From: Ignavibacteria bacterium
GTDB lineage: Bacteria; Bacteroidota; Ignavibacteria; Tepidaquicellales; Tepidaquicellaceae
NCBI GenBank assembly: GCA_016719565.1
Contig: JADJYU010000002.1
Coordinates: 1 to 35,678, forward strand
DNA: 35,678 nt
Direction: 5' to 3'
The notes below the pieces were generated by a model, which worked only from the letters and a program-made list of their open reading frames with translations, was not told the origin of the DNA and did not search any database. Shown here piece by piece: positions 1 to 10,871 of the stretch. How positions within the stretch are numbered: position 1 is the first letter of the stretch; each line of letters starts with the position of its first letter. A program made the position numbers and the translations under genes.

Positions 1-133
1 GCAGAAAATTCAGAAAGGTATTCTCTCAATGATATTGAAATTCAGAAGTGGAAGAACATCAAAAACTTGACCCGAGATAATCTTTCATTTAATCTCTGCT
101 TATTCTATATAAAATTAAAACTATTCCTTTTAA

Positions 134-1084
134 ATGGAAAAATTTTGCTATCGGAGCGGCAGGTCAGATCGGCTCCGAACTTACTTTACATTAAGAAAGA
201 TCTATGGAAATGAAAATGTATTTGCAACTGATATTAAAGATGCGCCGAAAGACGTAAAAAAATCCGGACCGTTTCAGCTGCTGGATGTAATGGATGATAA
301 AAGACTTATCCATTTTGTGATCCGTTATAAGATCTCGCAGATTTATCTTCTCGCAGCGGTATTATCAGGAAACGCCGAAAGACTGCCTCTTCAGGCTTGG
401 GATATAAATATGAGAAGCGTACTTAACATTCTTGATCTTGCAAGGGAAGTCGGGATAAAAAAAATATTCTGGCCAAGCTCAATAGCCGTATTCGGAAAGA
501 CCACTCCGAAAAACTGACACGCCTCAGCTTACCATAATGGAGCCTAATACTGTTTATGGAATCAGTAAACTCGCAGGCGAAAGATGGGTCGAATATTATT
601 TTAACAAATACGGACTCGACATTAGAAGCATTAGATATCCCGGTCTCATAAGTTACAAAACCGAAGCGGGCGGCGGAACTACGGACTATGCAGTGGAAAT
701 ATTTTATGATGCGATAGAGCCGGTAAGTATGAATGCTTTCTCAAACCTGATACAAAACTGCCAATGATGTTTATGGATGATGCGATAAGAGCTACTACTG
801 AGCTTATGGAAGCAGACGCCGATAAGATCAGCATCAGATCGAGTTATAATCTCAGCGGATTCAGTTTTGATCCTGAAGAACTTTCAAACGAAATCAAAAA
901 ACACATTCCCGATTTTGAAATAATTTACAAACCGGACTTCCGTCAGGCAATTGCAGACTCATGGCCCCAAAGCATTGATGATTCGGTTGCAAGAAAAGAC
1001 TGGGGATGGAAAAACAATGTTGATCTGGAAAAAATGACAAAGGTAATGCTGAAAGAGATCAAAAAGAAATTAATTCAAAAGTGA
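134..1084 (+). CDS. tdh: L-threonine 3-dehydrogenase, epimerase/SDR type (frameshifted)
   Basis: NAD-dependent oxidation of threonine to 2-amino-3-ketobutyrate, cytosolic; this is the extended-SDR form rather than the zinc MDR form. Reading across frames gives a Rossmann start (GAAGQIGSEL, about residues 5-14), the catalytic Ser region (WPSSIAVFG), the Tyr-x3-Lys pair in TVYGISK, then RSIRYPGLIS and GGGTTDYAVE, and a C-terminal LPMMFMDDAIRAT block, all typical of Bacteroidota Tdh. The total of about 316 residues fits the family. At least four single-base shifts are needed, near 145, 188, 512 and 718; the 512 one looks like one extra T. The ATG at 134 is chosen because the Rossmann motif follows it directly. 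The stop overlaps the GTG of the next gene by four bases. The family is certain; the gene is probably intact in the organism. Confidence 0.88.
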
Positions 1085-2519
1085 AACTCTTTATTATTAT
1101 AACTGCTCTTCTTTTTCTACAATCCGTTAATATACATTCACAGACCATTCCGTCTGATTCAGGATACATAAGTTTTGTCGGAAATGTAACAGTAACTTTT
1201 GTCGATTCTTCCAGATCAAACAGAAATATTTCCTCTCTCGTTTATTATCCCGCTGTATCCGAAGGAAACGGAGCTCCGGTACTTCAGGGTAATAAATATA
1301 ATATAATTTCTTTCGGACACGGATTTACACTGAACCCTAGTTTATATGTTTCACTTTACCGGCATCTTGCAAGCTGGGGATATATTGTTATTGCTCCATC
1401 CACTGAAACAGGATTTTTCCCGAGTCATATTAATTTTGCAAGAGATCTGGCATTTGTAATAAAGGATATGAAAAGAAAAGGAAAAACAACCGGTGATTTA
1501 TTTTTTGATGTTACATTATTTGCGGGAGTCTTTGGTCATTCAATGGGCGGAGGATGCAGTTTTCTTGCCGCTTCATTGGATACGAACATCAAAGCAGTAT
1601 CCTCCCTCGCAGCTGCAAATACAAACCCGTCTTCAATTTCCGCAGCTTCACTGATAAAAAGCCCTGTTCAGCTGCTTTCCGGGCAGAGAGACAGCATTGC
1701 ATCTTACGCTACAAATCAATTGCCTCATTACAGCAATGCATACCCTTTCAGACATATTGTAAATATTTTCGGAGGCAATCACAGCCAGTTTCATCTTATT
1801 CCCGGTCTCGACGATTTGGTTGACAATCCTGCTGCAATTTCCAGAATTGAACAGCAGAGAATTACGAAATATTACATAACTTCTTTCTTTAAATTCTTTT
1901 CTTCCTTAAAAATGATACCGCTTATAAAACATTTCTTTACGGAAATACAGCTGAGAGTGATACTTCCGTAAATTTTCTGTATGATAATTTTCAACTTAAT
2001 GCGCTGATACAGGGGTTTTATAATAGTATAAACGAAAGAATGATAAAGGATACAGTTAAAGTTTATTTGCGCAGTAAAGTATCGCCTTATCTTAAAACCG
2101 ATTCCGCTTATTCAGTTATAAACGATTCAGGTTACTGCACTTTCGGATTTAAAAATGCAAACGGGAATGAAAATTATTTTCTGCATTTACATCATAGAAA
2201 TTCCATTGAAACATGGAGCAAATCCGGAGGACTTAATTTTGATCTTAGGCATACAGGTTATAACTTTACAATGGATTCGTCAAGCGCTTTTGGAAATAAT
2301 CTTGTCAGAAAAGGACAAAGGTTTTGCATTTATGGCGGCGATATAAATCAGGACGGTGTTACAGACCTGCAGGATATCGTAATTGCCGATAACGATGCAT
2401 ATAATTTTTCATCAGGATATATTAATTCCGATCTCACCGGAGATATGATAACGGATGCAGATGATCTTTCATTGGCGGATAACAATGCATTTTTATATGT
2501 CTCTAAAATTCTACCCTAA
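1081..2519 (+). CDS. Secreted alpha/beta hydrolase with C-terminal dockerin-type module (one frameshift)
   Basis: Predicted exported esterase/lipase-like enzyme. A GTG start overlaps tdh, followed by a signal peptide (MKLFIIITALLFLQSV...SQ). The hydrolase core has an oxyanion-type FGHGF near residue 80, the nucleophile elbow GHSMGG (Ser about 154), a candidate acid Asp about 204 (SGQRDS) and His about 234 (GGNHSQF), in the order of a chlorophyllase/dienelactone-hydrolase-like fold. One shift near 1905-1912 (T-rich run) splits the frame. Past it the protein runs on through LKNDTAYKTFLYGNTAESD into the module with HRNSIETWS and two EF-hand-like loops (DINQDGVTDLQD and the weaker DLTGDMITDADD), ending KILP. 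Loop 2 has Thr where Asn is usual, so calcium binding there may be reduced. Substrate unknown. Confidence 0.82.
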
Positions 2520-2550
2520 AAAATCAGACTGAAATTATTTCTGCATAATT

Positions 2551-3451
2551 ATGCTTTCAAAAATCACTGATTCAATTCCCTTACATAAAAAGGGACTGAT
2601 ATATATCAGCTTCTGTGCGCTGCTCTGGAGCTCGGCTGGACTTTTTTTATTAAAGTTCTCACAGCTCGACGCCTTATCAGATCTATTTTTACAGATCTCT
2701 AATTGCTGCAATTACTATCATTGTAATTTCTCTGATCAACAAAATAAATTTTAAATTTGAATTCGATAAGATCTCAATAATGTGCAGTCTTACCTATTCA
2801 TTTATTCTCGTTCTTTGTAAGTGCTACAAAAGCTTTACTACAGAGGCAAATGCAATATTTCTTCAGTTAACTGCTCCAATTTATTTGTTAATACTCGAAC
2901 CCGTTTTTCTGAAAACAAAGTTTGATAAGAAAAATCTAATTGCACTTATTTTTTGTCTTATCGGAATGATATTGTTTTTTTTTTCGGTAAGCCAGTTTGT
3001 GGCTAGTATCAAAGGTAATTTGCTTGCTATCGGCTCAGGAATTAGTTTTCGCCTTGTTCACTCTTTTCTGAAATGGAAAAAGCAGATCCATAAAACTGAA
3101 AATACTATAGTGTATATTATTGCGGAAATATTCTTGTATGTATTTTTGTTTTCCTCTGGTGTATGACAAACTCATAGTTGAATTCTCTCAGGCGATGATA
3201 CTTTTATATATGGAGTGTTTCAGATCGGAATAAGTTATATTATTTTTAACGAAGGCATCAAATATATTTCAGCTACTGAATCCATGATTATTGCAATGCT
3301 CGAAGCTATTCTGAATCCGGTGTGGGTGTTTTTAGGAGTCGGAGAAGTGCCGACTGTTTATTCAATTATCGGAGCGGTTATTATTTTACTGACGATAGTC
3401 TGGAGAAATCTTTTCATTAAGCCGGAGGAAAAAATAAACATCGCTGACTGA
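2551..3451 (+). CDS. EamA/DMT-family membrane transporter (frameshifted)
   Basis: Inner-membrane drug/metabolite-transporter superfamily protein of about 300 residues with about ten hydrophobic segments. The N-terminal segment (CALLWSSAGLFLLKF) is the usual first helix of EamA repeat 1. Across frames YRSLIAAITIIVISLI follows, then NAIFLQLTAPIYLL and LIALIFCLIGMILFF, and in repeat 2 QIGISYIIFNEGIKYISA plus EAILNPVWVFLGVGEVP, the latter a strongly diagnostic EamA end. At least three or four shifts occur, near 2690, 3050, 3160 and 3210. The start is the ATG 32 bases after the hydrolase stop, so cotranscription is possible. Substrate cannot be told. High confidence in the family. Confidence 0.8.
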
Positions 3452-3460
3452 AAAAAATAT

Positions 3461-4271
3461 TCAATCAAAGAATAGAAAATATATCAGTCCACCAAGAGCT
3501 GCCTGCATTAATACCAGTGAGATGACAAAGTAAGTATCATTTTCTTTTGACTCATCCAGCTTTTCCTGACTTCCTGTTAACAAATATTCATCATAAGCGC
3601 TATTTCCCTTTTTCTTGAAGTTATAAGTAAAAAATCCTGCTGCTATTGAAACTGCACCCAGTCCCGAAATTACCGGCAGATTCCTTGAAGTGTTGAACTG
3701 CGTTCCTTTGTCTTTATAAACTTCATCGTTGGTTCGGATCTTTCCTTTGACCTCATATTTACTTTTAATCCAGTTCCGAAATCGTAATCTGAAATATTAA
3801 AAACCAGATCCTGATAGTTTTCTTTTCTGAAAATGATATTTCCCGTTATCTTATATTCATTAAGAAGTCTGAGAGGAGTTAGACCTAAAAGAGTGTCATT
3901 GCTTATAACAGATGCATTAAAAGGATCGGAATCAAAATAATAAAAATACCTGAACGCAGCGCTAATAGTAGTATCAGCTTTCAGATGCAGATCAATTATC
4001 TGATTTGAATTCTGCCAGAATTTTCCAGAACCCGGATTTACAAATTTCAGTTTGTAGTTTCCTTCCTTCATCTGATAATTCAATACAAGGAGTAGCTCCA
4101 GATCAGAACAGTGTCATTGTACACTTCAGCGTTATCCGGCAGCGAAAGCAGATTCACCGAAAAAGATGCCAGGGAATCTGTTACTTCCGAAGCAGTTACT
4201 TCTGTAGAATCAGTCTGGGAATAACTGTTACTGAATGCAATAAAAATGAACATAATAAATAATGAGCGCAT
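3461..4271 (-). CDS. PEGA-domain protein with C-terminal membrane segments (frameshifted)
   Basis: About 270 residues. Signal peptide MRSLFIMFIFIAFSNSYSQ at the N-terminus, then a PEGA-like beta domain: PDNAEVYNDTVLIG, then ATPLVLNYQMKEGNYKLKF after correcting an extra T and a missing C near 4100. A second beta-rich segment (GLTPLRLLNEYKITGNIIF) looks like another PEGA-type repeat. After a further shift near 3750 the frame continues through LPVISGLGAVSIAAGFF and LVLMQAALGGLIYFLFF, two hydrophobic segments with a Lys-rich, charged stretch between, ending at a TGA at 3461. PEGA domains are thought to act at the cell surface; function here is unknown. The ATG lies one base after the stop of the propeller gene, so the two are almost surely one operon. 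Confidence 0.7.
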
Positions 4272-4272
4272 T

Positions 4273-5378
4273 CTATTTTTTCTTTTCCATAATTTTGTTT
4301 GAGAAACAATAAACGTACTTGTCATCACTTGCAGTAAAAATATAATCTTTCCAGATTACAGCGCTTGTCCAAACGCGGCCTTCACATAAATAATGCCAGA
4401 GCTCTTTACCGTTATCTGCATTTTATACAGTAGAATCTTCTGTCAAATGAGCCGACGAAAATCATATCCTAGTGAAGAGCAGGGTAGCCCAGACTGCGGC
4501 GTGTTTTAAATGTCCAGATAATTTCACCGTCTAAAAGTCGTTCCAAGATCTTTTTTCCAGACAATATTCCCTGCAGTATCCGCACAATAAAAATTTTTAT
4601 CATCAGATCCAAAATATATTTTTCCATCCTTTGCTGAAACGTCAGTTGTAATGGAAGCCCCGGTTTTTAAACTCCACAGCTCTCTTCCGTTTTTCAGATC
4701 AAAGCAATACATAGCGCCGCTGTTATTCCCGGCAAAGATCTTATTTTAGAAAATTGTCGGACTGTTTAAAAAATGAGCTGAAAGGTAAACCGGATTCTTT
4801 AGGACCGGCAATCCACACCAGAACGCCGGTGGCCGCATTCAGTCTGTATATTTTGTTATTTGCAGAAGCAACTATAATATCATTTTCCGTCATGACAGGT
4901 GAAGATAATATGCTGCCGACATTTCTTTTCCATTTTTCATCACCGGTGATCAGATTATAACTGAATATTCTTGTACTCCTGTCTCCGGAAGCGGCAATAA
5001 TAATGTTGTTTCTGTCTATGACAGGAGTGGAGTATGATGCATCGCCTAATACGGAAGTTCTGCCGAGGCTTTTTCCGCTGAAAATATCTATCGCAAAAGA
5101 TTCACCGTTCAAAGTGTTTACAAAAACAATTGCATCGCTGACTGAAATGCAGTTCTTTGCAAGTCCGTCAGCATCAAATTCCCAGTAAAGATTAAATGGC
5201 GGTGTAAGCGCGGATTTAGATTTAGAAATATTTGTCTTCTGGGGTTTCCTCCAGATCATAAGCCAGTCCTCTTCAGGATTGACCTCGACCATTTTATCGA
5301 TTGACAAGAAAACATCCCGAAAACAAAATTGCGCTGAATAAAAGAATTACAATAAATAAAGGATCTGATTTGAATCAT
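4273..5378 (-). CDS. PQQ-like beta-propeller lipoprotein (frameshifted)
   Basis: About 368 residues. The N-terminus reads, with one shift, as a lipoprotein signal (LLFSAILFSGC, Cys lipidation site). Then come repeated PQQ/WD-like blades: LTPPFNLYWEFDADG, DAIVFVNTLNGESFAID, SSPVMTENDIIVASANNKIY, GAMYCFDLKNGRELW, DGKIYFGSDDKNFYC, GEIIWTFKTRR and a last blade with LWHYLCEGRVWTSAV and DDKYVYCFSNK. This resembles BamB-type outer-membrane-associated propellers, but no bam genes are adjacent. Shifts lie near 5300, 4740, 4530 and 4430, plus an apparent in-frame stop near 4470. It ends with a TAG immediately before the PEGA gene. No catalytic PQQ site is argued for; a binding or scaffold role is inferred. 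Confidence 0.72.
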
Positions 5379-5493
5379 AAGGTTAAATTAATATTTAATC
5401 AGATAAAACGGATTGTATAATTTAATTTAAATTGAGGCCGGATTTAGAATATTTAAGAATGGATATTTCATATTTCTTTTTCAAGATACAAAT

Positions 5494-5520
5494 AAAAAAA
5501 AAACCCGGTCTCCCGGGTTT
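5494..5520 (-). terminator. Rho-independent terminator after the cpgS-like gene
   Basis: On the minus strand an 8-bp perfect stem (AAACCCGG / CCGGGTTT) closes a GAGA tetraloop and runs into ten T residues. It lies a few bases past the inferred stop and separates this gene from the propeller/PEGA operon downstream. Confidence 0.9.
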
Positions 5521-5524
5521 CAGT

Positions 5525-6845
5525 TTAGAAAATTTTTCAGTAATTAATTCTTTAAGATCCGGTCTGCCTATTTCCTGCAGTTCATAGTTTATTCTTACCG
5601 CCGGCTTTTGAATTTTATAAGTCTTCTCAGATCTATCGGAGTTCCTATCAGCACACTGTCGCACGGCACTCTGTTAATACTGTCTTCAAGATCCTTTATC
5701 TGCTTATCTCCGTAACCCATTGCCGGCAAAAGTTTGCCGATGTCAGGATACTTTTCAAATGTGTCGCTGATCGATCTGACTGCAAATTCACGTGGATCCA
5801 CAATTTCCTTTGCTCCGAATTTTTGCGGCTATAGTGGCTGCTCCATATTTCATTCCACCGTGGTGAGCGTCGGTCCGTCCTCTCGACAATAAGCGTTCTC
5901 TTATTTTTATGTGTTTTGCATCTGCCGGATCTTTCCAATGAAACAGGCGATGCTGCTTCGACAATGACTGCTTTCGGATTATATTTTTCTATGTTTTCTC
6001 TGACTATATTCACATCGGAATGATCAGCGGAATCTATTTTGTTTATCACTACAATATCTGCAATCAGTAGATTAATAAAGCCCGGATAATATTTAAGTTC
6101 ATGTCCCGGTCTGTGAGGATCCACAACAGTAATTACTAGGTCGCTTTTGTAAAACGGCATGTCGTTGTTTCCGCCGTCCCAGATAATTATATCCGCTTCC
6201 TTTTCAGCTTCTCTGATTATCGCTTCATAATCCGTGCCTGCATAGATAACATTTCCCTGGACGACATGCGGTTCATATTCTTCCATTTCTTCAATTGTGC
6301 ATTTGTGTTTTTTAAGATCAGAGACTTCTGCGAATCTCTGAACTTGCTGCTTAGCGAGATTTCCGTAAGGCATCGGATGGCGTATTGCCACTACTTTCTT
6401 TCCCATGGATTTTAAGATCTCAACAACTTTTCTCGATGTCTGACTTTTACCCGTTCCTGTCCGTGAAGCAACTATAGCAATCACCGGCTTTACAGACTTT
6501 ACGGCCGTCTCATCATAACCGGGCATCCTGAATGAAGCGCCTGCTGCATTTACTTCCGCTGCTTTTTCATAATATATTCAAATGTAACATCGGAATATGA
6601 AAAAATGACTTCATCAATTTTATGTTGTCTGATAAGATCAGTTAATTTTCTTCTGAATAGATCGGAATTCCTTTGGGATACAATTTCCCGCTGAGCTCCT
6701 TTGGATAAATTCTTTTATCAATATACGGGATCTGAGTTGCTGTAAATGCAGCTACTTCATATAAAGGATTATCTCTGTACAAAACGTTGAAATTATGAAA
6801 ATCTCTGCCGGCAGCGCCCATAATTAATACTTTGATTTTTTTCAT
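5525..6845 (-). CDS. Cyclic 2,3-diphosphoglycerate synthetase-like P-loop GTPase (frameshifted)
   Basis: About 440 residues, matching the predicted-GTPase family (COG2403) to which methanogen cyclic 2,3-bisphosphoglycerate synthetase belongs; in bacteria the product is usually unproven. The N-terminal Rossmann-like part is MKKIKVLIMGAAGRDFHNFN and AAFTATQIPYIDKRIYP. The central P-loop is SRTGTGKSQTSR, followed by RHPMPYGNL, DIIIWDGGNNDMPF, VVDPHRPGHEL and INKIDSAD (NKxD-type guanine specificity). The C-terminus has DPREFAVRSISDTFEKYP and DSVLIGTPIDL. Shifts lie near 6645, 6565, 5930, 5830, 5700 and 5620, mostly in A/T runs. The stop is uncertain: a TTTTTC/TAA near 5525, just before the terminator, is the most economical end. 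Monocistronic by context. Confidence 0.78.
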
Positions 6846-7062
6846 AGGTGAATAATTTTAGTTTTAGATAGTGTGTAAAAATACTAATTGCAGACGGTTT
6901 ATTTAATTCAATAATCCATAAGTTACCTGATTTTTTATATGATATTTGTCATGTCTTTACTTTTAAAAATTACACTTATACAATTCTGATTTAAAATTTC
7001 AGTCTAAAGAATGAATTTCTCTTAACAGTATATTAAATTATATTTACAGCATAAAATTTTTT

Positions 7063-8204
7063 ATGAAAATCGGCATCACTTGTTATCCGACGTATGGAGG
7101 TAGCGGAGTAGTGGCAACTGAACTCGGAAAAGCCCTTGCTATGAGAGGCCACGAAGTTCATTTCATTTCTTATGCAATGCCTACGCGGCTGAACGGATTT
7201 GTAGATAACATATTCTATCACGAGGTGGAGATAAATAATTATCCGCTGTTTGAATTTCCACTGTACTCCATCGCGCTTGCAAGTAAGATGGTTGAAGTTA
7301 CTAAGTTTCATGATCTGGATCTTCTGCATGCTCATTACGCAATACCGCATGCAACAAGCGCATTTCTTGCCAGAGAAATCCTGAAATCCGAAGGAGGAAA
7401 TAAATCCGAGATTAAATTTATAACCACTCTTCACGGTACGGATATTACTCTGACAGGACTGGAGCCAAGCTTCCTGCCGACAATGAAATTCAGCATTCAG
7501 AAATCCGACGGCGTTACAGCCGTATCAAGATTCCTGAAAGAAAAGACACAGCAGCAGTATCAGATCGATAAAGAGATTGAAGTGATCCCGAACTTTATAG
7601 ATATAAATAAATATAAACGCGAAGATAACGAAAAGACAAAATGCTTCAGAAAGAACTTTGCAAAAAATGACGAGAAAATTTTAACTCATACATCAAATTT
7701 CCGCGCATTGAAAAGAGTGCAGGATGTGATAAAGATTTTTAACACCGTAAAGGAAAAAGTTGACAGTAAGCTGATTCTAATCGGAGATGGTCCGGAGAGA
7801 AGTGAATGTGAAAGATATTCCCGTGAGCTCGGAATTTTCGAAGAAATAAAATTTATGGGAAAGCAGGATGCTTTAGTAGAGCTGCTGTCAGTTAGCGATC
7901 TTTTCTTTCTGCCTTCGCAGTCGGAGAGTTTTGGACTGTCAGCGCTTGAAGCAATGAGCTGCGGAGTACCCGTGATATCATCAGTGTCGGCGGATTACCT
8001 GAACTGAATCTGCACGGAGAGACGGGATATATTGCAGAGATCGGTGATGTGGAGAGAATGTCCAAATATGCGATAGAACTTCTTGCGAATGAAAAGAGAT
8101 ACGAACATTTTTCAATAAACGCCAGAAAGCGGGCAGAGCATTTCAGCGAGGAGAATATAGTGCCGATGTATGAGAAATTTTATGATAAAGTGCTTGGGAT
8201 GTAG
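7063..8204 (+). CDS. bshA: N-acetyl-alpha-D-glucosaminyl L-malate synthase BshA (one frameshift)
   Basis: Retaining GT4 glycosyltransferase that joins UDP-GlcNAc to L-malate, the first step of bacillithiol synthesis in the cytosol. The N-terminus GITCYPTYGGSGVVATELG is the BshA signature. Also visible are HEVHFISYAMPTRL, LLHAHYAIPHATSAFLA, TTLHGTDITLTG, SNFRALKRVQDV and the donor-site SQSESFGLSALEAMSCGVPV. One shift near 7977-7984 leads into VGGLPELNLHGETGY and an Arg/Lys-rich end (NARKRAEHFSEEN...EKFYDKVLGM), for about 380 residues, as expected. No bshB or bshC is nearby. The preceding 217-base gap shows no confident promoter. Confidence 0.93.
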
Positions 8205-8299
8205 CGAGCAGTTGTTTTTAAAGAATTTTCCTATAATTGATTTATAATTTTAAGTTAATAGTATATATTTAATCAGCATTTCAAATATTTAATTTCGAT

Positions 8300-9807
8300 A
8301 TGAAAACAATTTCAGATCCTGAAAAGGCGATATCTTCCAACGGAAAATCAAATGGTTCGGTTAAAATTTTAAAATCGAAAAAAATAAACTGGGAATACTC
8401 TAAATCTGTTGAGGATTCAAAACATATCAAATTAAAAGATCAATATGATCTGTTCATCGGCGGAAAATGGCTTAAGACAAAAAAATATTTCAGCACCGTA
8501 AATCCGGCTACAGAAGAAGTCATCGCACGTGTTGCATATGCATCTGATGACGATGTAGCTAAAGCCGTTAAATCGGCTCAAAGCGCCTACGACAAAACCT
8601 GGAGCAAAATGCATCCGAAAGAAAGATCAAAATACATTTTCAGAATTGCCAGGATCATTCAGGAAAAAGCCCGTGAATTTGCTGTCATAGAATCTATGGA
8701 CGGAGGTAAGCCGATAAAAGAATCCAAATCTGTTGACGTCCCGCTCGCTCTTGCTCATTTTTTCTATTATGCGGGATGGGCTGATAAACTTGATTATGCT
8801 TTCCCGGGAAGAAAGGTTTCTTCCATTGGTGTCGCAGGTCAGATCATCCCGTGGAATTTCCCGCTCCTCATGGCCGCATGGAAAATTGCTCCCGCACTTG
8901 CCTGCGGAAATACTGTTGTAATTAAATCCGCCGAAACAACTCCTCTTACATTATATAAACTTGCTGAGGTAATTCAGGAAGCCGGACTCCCGGACGGAGT
9001 CGTAAATATAATTTCCGGTGACGGAAAAACCGGCGCTGCTATTGTAAGACATCCGGATACAAAAAAAATTGCATTCACAGGTTCTACTGAAGTTGGTAAG
9101 CTGATTATGAGGCAAACTGCCGGCACAGATAAAAAACTTACTCTCGAACTCGGCGGAAAAGCGGCTAATATTGTTTTTGAAGACGCTCCTATTGATGCAG
9201 CCATTGAAGGGATTATTAATGGAATCTATTTCAATCAGGGTCACGTCTGCTGCGCAGGCTCAAGACTCCTCGTGCAGGAAAGTATTAAAGATATTATTAT
9301 TAAAAAACTTAAACACCGTCTGTCGACTCTCAGAGTCGGAGATCCGCTTGATAAAAATACAGACGTCGGCGCAATTAATTCAAGTATGCAGCTAAAAAAA
9401 ATTACTGAACTTGTCAACGCAGGTATCAGTGAAGGCGCAACTATATTTCAAAGCAATTGTGAACTGCCGTCCAAAGGTTACTGGTTTAAACCTACTTTTT
9501 CTCCGGCGTCGCGCAGTCACACAGGATCGCAAATGAAGAAATTTTCGGACCGGTTCTTTCAATCCTTACTTTCCGGACTCCGTCTGAAGCCGTTGAAAAA
9601 GCTAACAATACTTTCTATGGACTATCTGCCGGTGTCTGGACTGACAAAGGTTCGAAAATTTTTAAAACTCTAAGTAAGATCAGAGCAGGTGTAGTCTGGT
9701 CAAATACTTTCAATAAATTTAATCCCGCTTCGCCTTTCGGTGGATATAAGGAAAGTGGTTTCGGAAGGGAAGGCGGAAAACAAGGGCTCGACGGCTATGT
9801 CATCTGA
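8300..9807 (+). CDS. NAD(P)-dependent aldehyde dehydrogenase (frameshifted near C-terminus)
   Basis: ALDH-superfamily enzyme oxidising an aldehyde to the acid. It has an N-terminal extension of about 45 residues before the core begins at DLFIGGKW and VNPATEEVIARV. Catalytic features: PWNFPLLMAAWK (oxyanion Asn), Lys/Ser/Glu of the cofactor site (VIKSAETTPL), FTGSTEVG, the general base in LELGGKAANIVF, and the nucleophile in NQGHVCCAGSR, where the first Cys (about residue 317) aligns with Cys302 of ALDH2. Shifts between about 9505 and 9570 break the frame. Beyond them EEIFGPVLSILTFRTP, GVVWSN and the terminal SPFGGYKESGFGREGG are in order and end at a TGA. The total of about 502 residues is normal. 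Substrate not assignable. Confidence 0.88.
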
Positions 9808-9993
9808 CCTTTGGTTTTGTAATCTTTTCTCACTCAGTCAGAAAACTTCATCTGATATGTAGTGTAATTTTTTGAGATTTAAATTAATAAAGTTAAATAT
9901 TGATATTAGATTTAATAGTTTTAAAATTGTTTTAATAATTCTTATTAATGCTTACCTCTCAGTTACATGTTTCCTGAAATTACTTAAATAAAT

Positions 9994-10755
9994 TTGACAG
10001 ATAATATTATAGAAGTTAAAGATCTCGTTAAAAAATACGACACGCTTACTGCTGTTGACGGGATAAGCTTTAATGTAAGAGATGGTGAAGTATTTGGTCT
10101 GCTCGGTCCGAACGGCGCGGGGAAAACCACTACGCTTGAAATTATGGAAACCCTCCGTGATAAAACTTCAGGTGAGGTTTTTATTAACGGACTTTCTGTT
10201 GATAAAGATCAAAGTGAGATCAAACAAATCATAGGCATCCAGCTGCAGGCAGCCGGATTTTATCCGAACCTTTATCTTAATGAACTCATAGAATTATTCG
10301 CAGGTCTGTATAATGTAAACACCGATCCGGATGAACTCCTTGATCTTGTTGACCTCCGGGAAAAAAGGAATTCGAAATTTAAAGAACTTTCCGGAGGACA
10401 AAAGCAAAGGTTCTCTATTTGTACTACGCTTATAAATGATCCTAAATTAATTTTTCTTGATGAACCTACTACCGGACTTGATCCGCAGGCAAGAAGAAAT
10501 CTGTGGGAACTGATAAAAAGGATAAAAGCAAAGGGAACAACTATTATGCTTACAACCCATTATATGGACGAAGCTGAAATTCTTTGTGACAGGGTTGGTA
10601 TTATTGACCATGGAAAAATTATTACAATTGACTCTCCGGATAATCTTATAGATGATCTCGTCAGAAGCGGTTTCGAAAGACCGAAGCAGGTAAAGCTCGC
10701 TTCGCTTGAAGATGTTTTCATAAATCTTACAGGGCATACTATAAGAGATGCCTGA
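9994..10755 (+). CDS. ABC transporter ATP-binding protein (DrrA/NatA type)
   Basis: Intact 253-residue ATPase of an ABC-2-type exporter. Walker A GPNGAGKTT (38-46), signature LSGGQKQR (132-139), Walker B LIFLDEP (152-158) and an H-loop in LTTHYMDEAE. It ends with SLEDVFINLTGHTIRDA, the usual tail of this subfamily, which lacks the longer regulatory C-terminus of some DrrA proteins. The start is a TTG: an upstream in-frame ATG at 9967 is cut off by TAA. The permease partner follows after 116 bases, so the pair is probably cotranscribed. The cargo is unknown. Confidence 0.93.
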   Translation: MTDNIIEVKDLVKKYDTLTAVDGISFNVRDGEVFGLLGPNGAGKTTTLEIMETLRDKTSGEVFINGLSVDKDQSEIKQIIGIQLQAAGFYPNLYLNELIELFAGLYNVNTDPDELLDLVDLREKRNSKFKELSGGQKQRFSICTTLINDPKLIFLDEPTTGLDPQARRNLWELIKRIKAKGTTIMLTTHYMDEAEILCDRVGIIDHGKIITIDSPDNLIDDLVRSGFERPKQVKLASLEDVFINLTGHTIRDA

Positions 10756-10871
10756 TATGTTTAATTATCTGAGATAAATATTCAATTTAACAGAAATTAA
10801 ATTTTTAAGAATAGATAAAATTCTCTGTTTTGTCTGACTATATTTTAGCCGCTTATAATTTAAAAGTATAA

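Noticed and set aside
134..1084. Programmed frameshifting in tdh and similar split genes
   Set aside because: Slips occur at many unrelated sites in both directions across most genes at the window ends, with no shared slippery heptamer and stem; sequencing error explains this better.
7033..7434. Minus-strand frame opposite bshA
   Set aside because: Lies wholly over the conserved BshA N-terminus and has no recognisable domain; shadow frame.
8951..9244. Minus-strand frames opposite the aldehyde dehydrogenase
   Set aside because: Complementary to the conserved ALDH core (LELGG, FTGSTEVG); shadow frames without domain content.
10755..10871. Terminator between the ABC ATPase and permease genes
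   Set aside because: An ACAGA/TCTGT pairing with AT flanks can be drawn, but it is weak and gene pairing argues for cotranscription.
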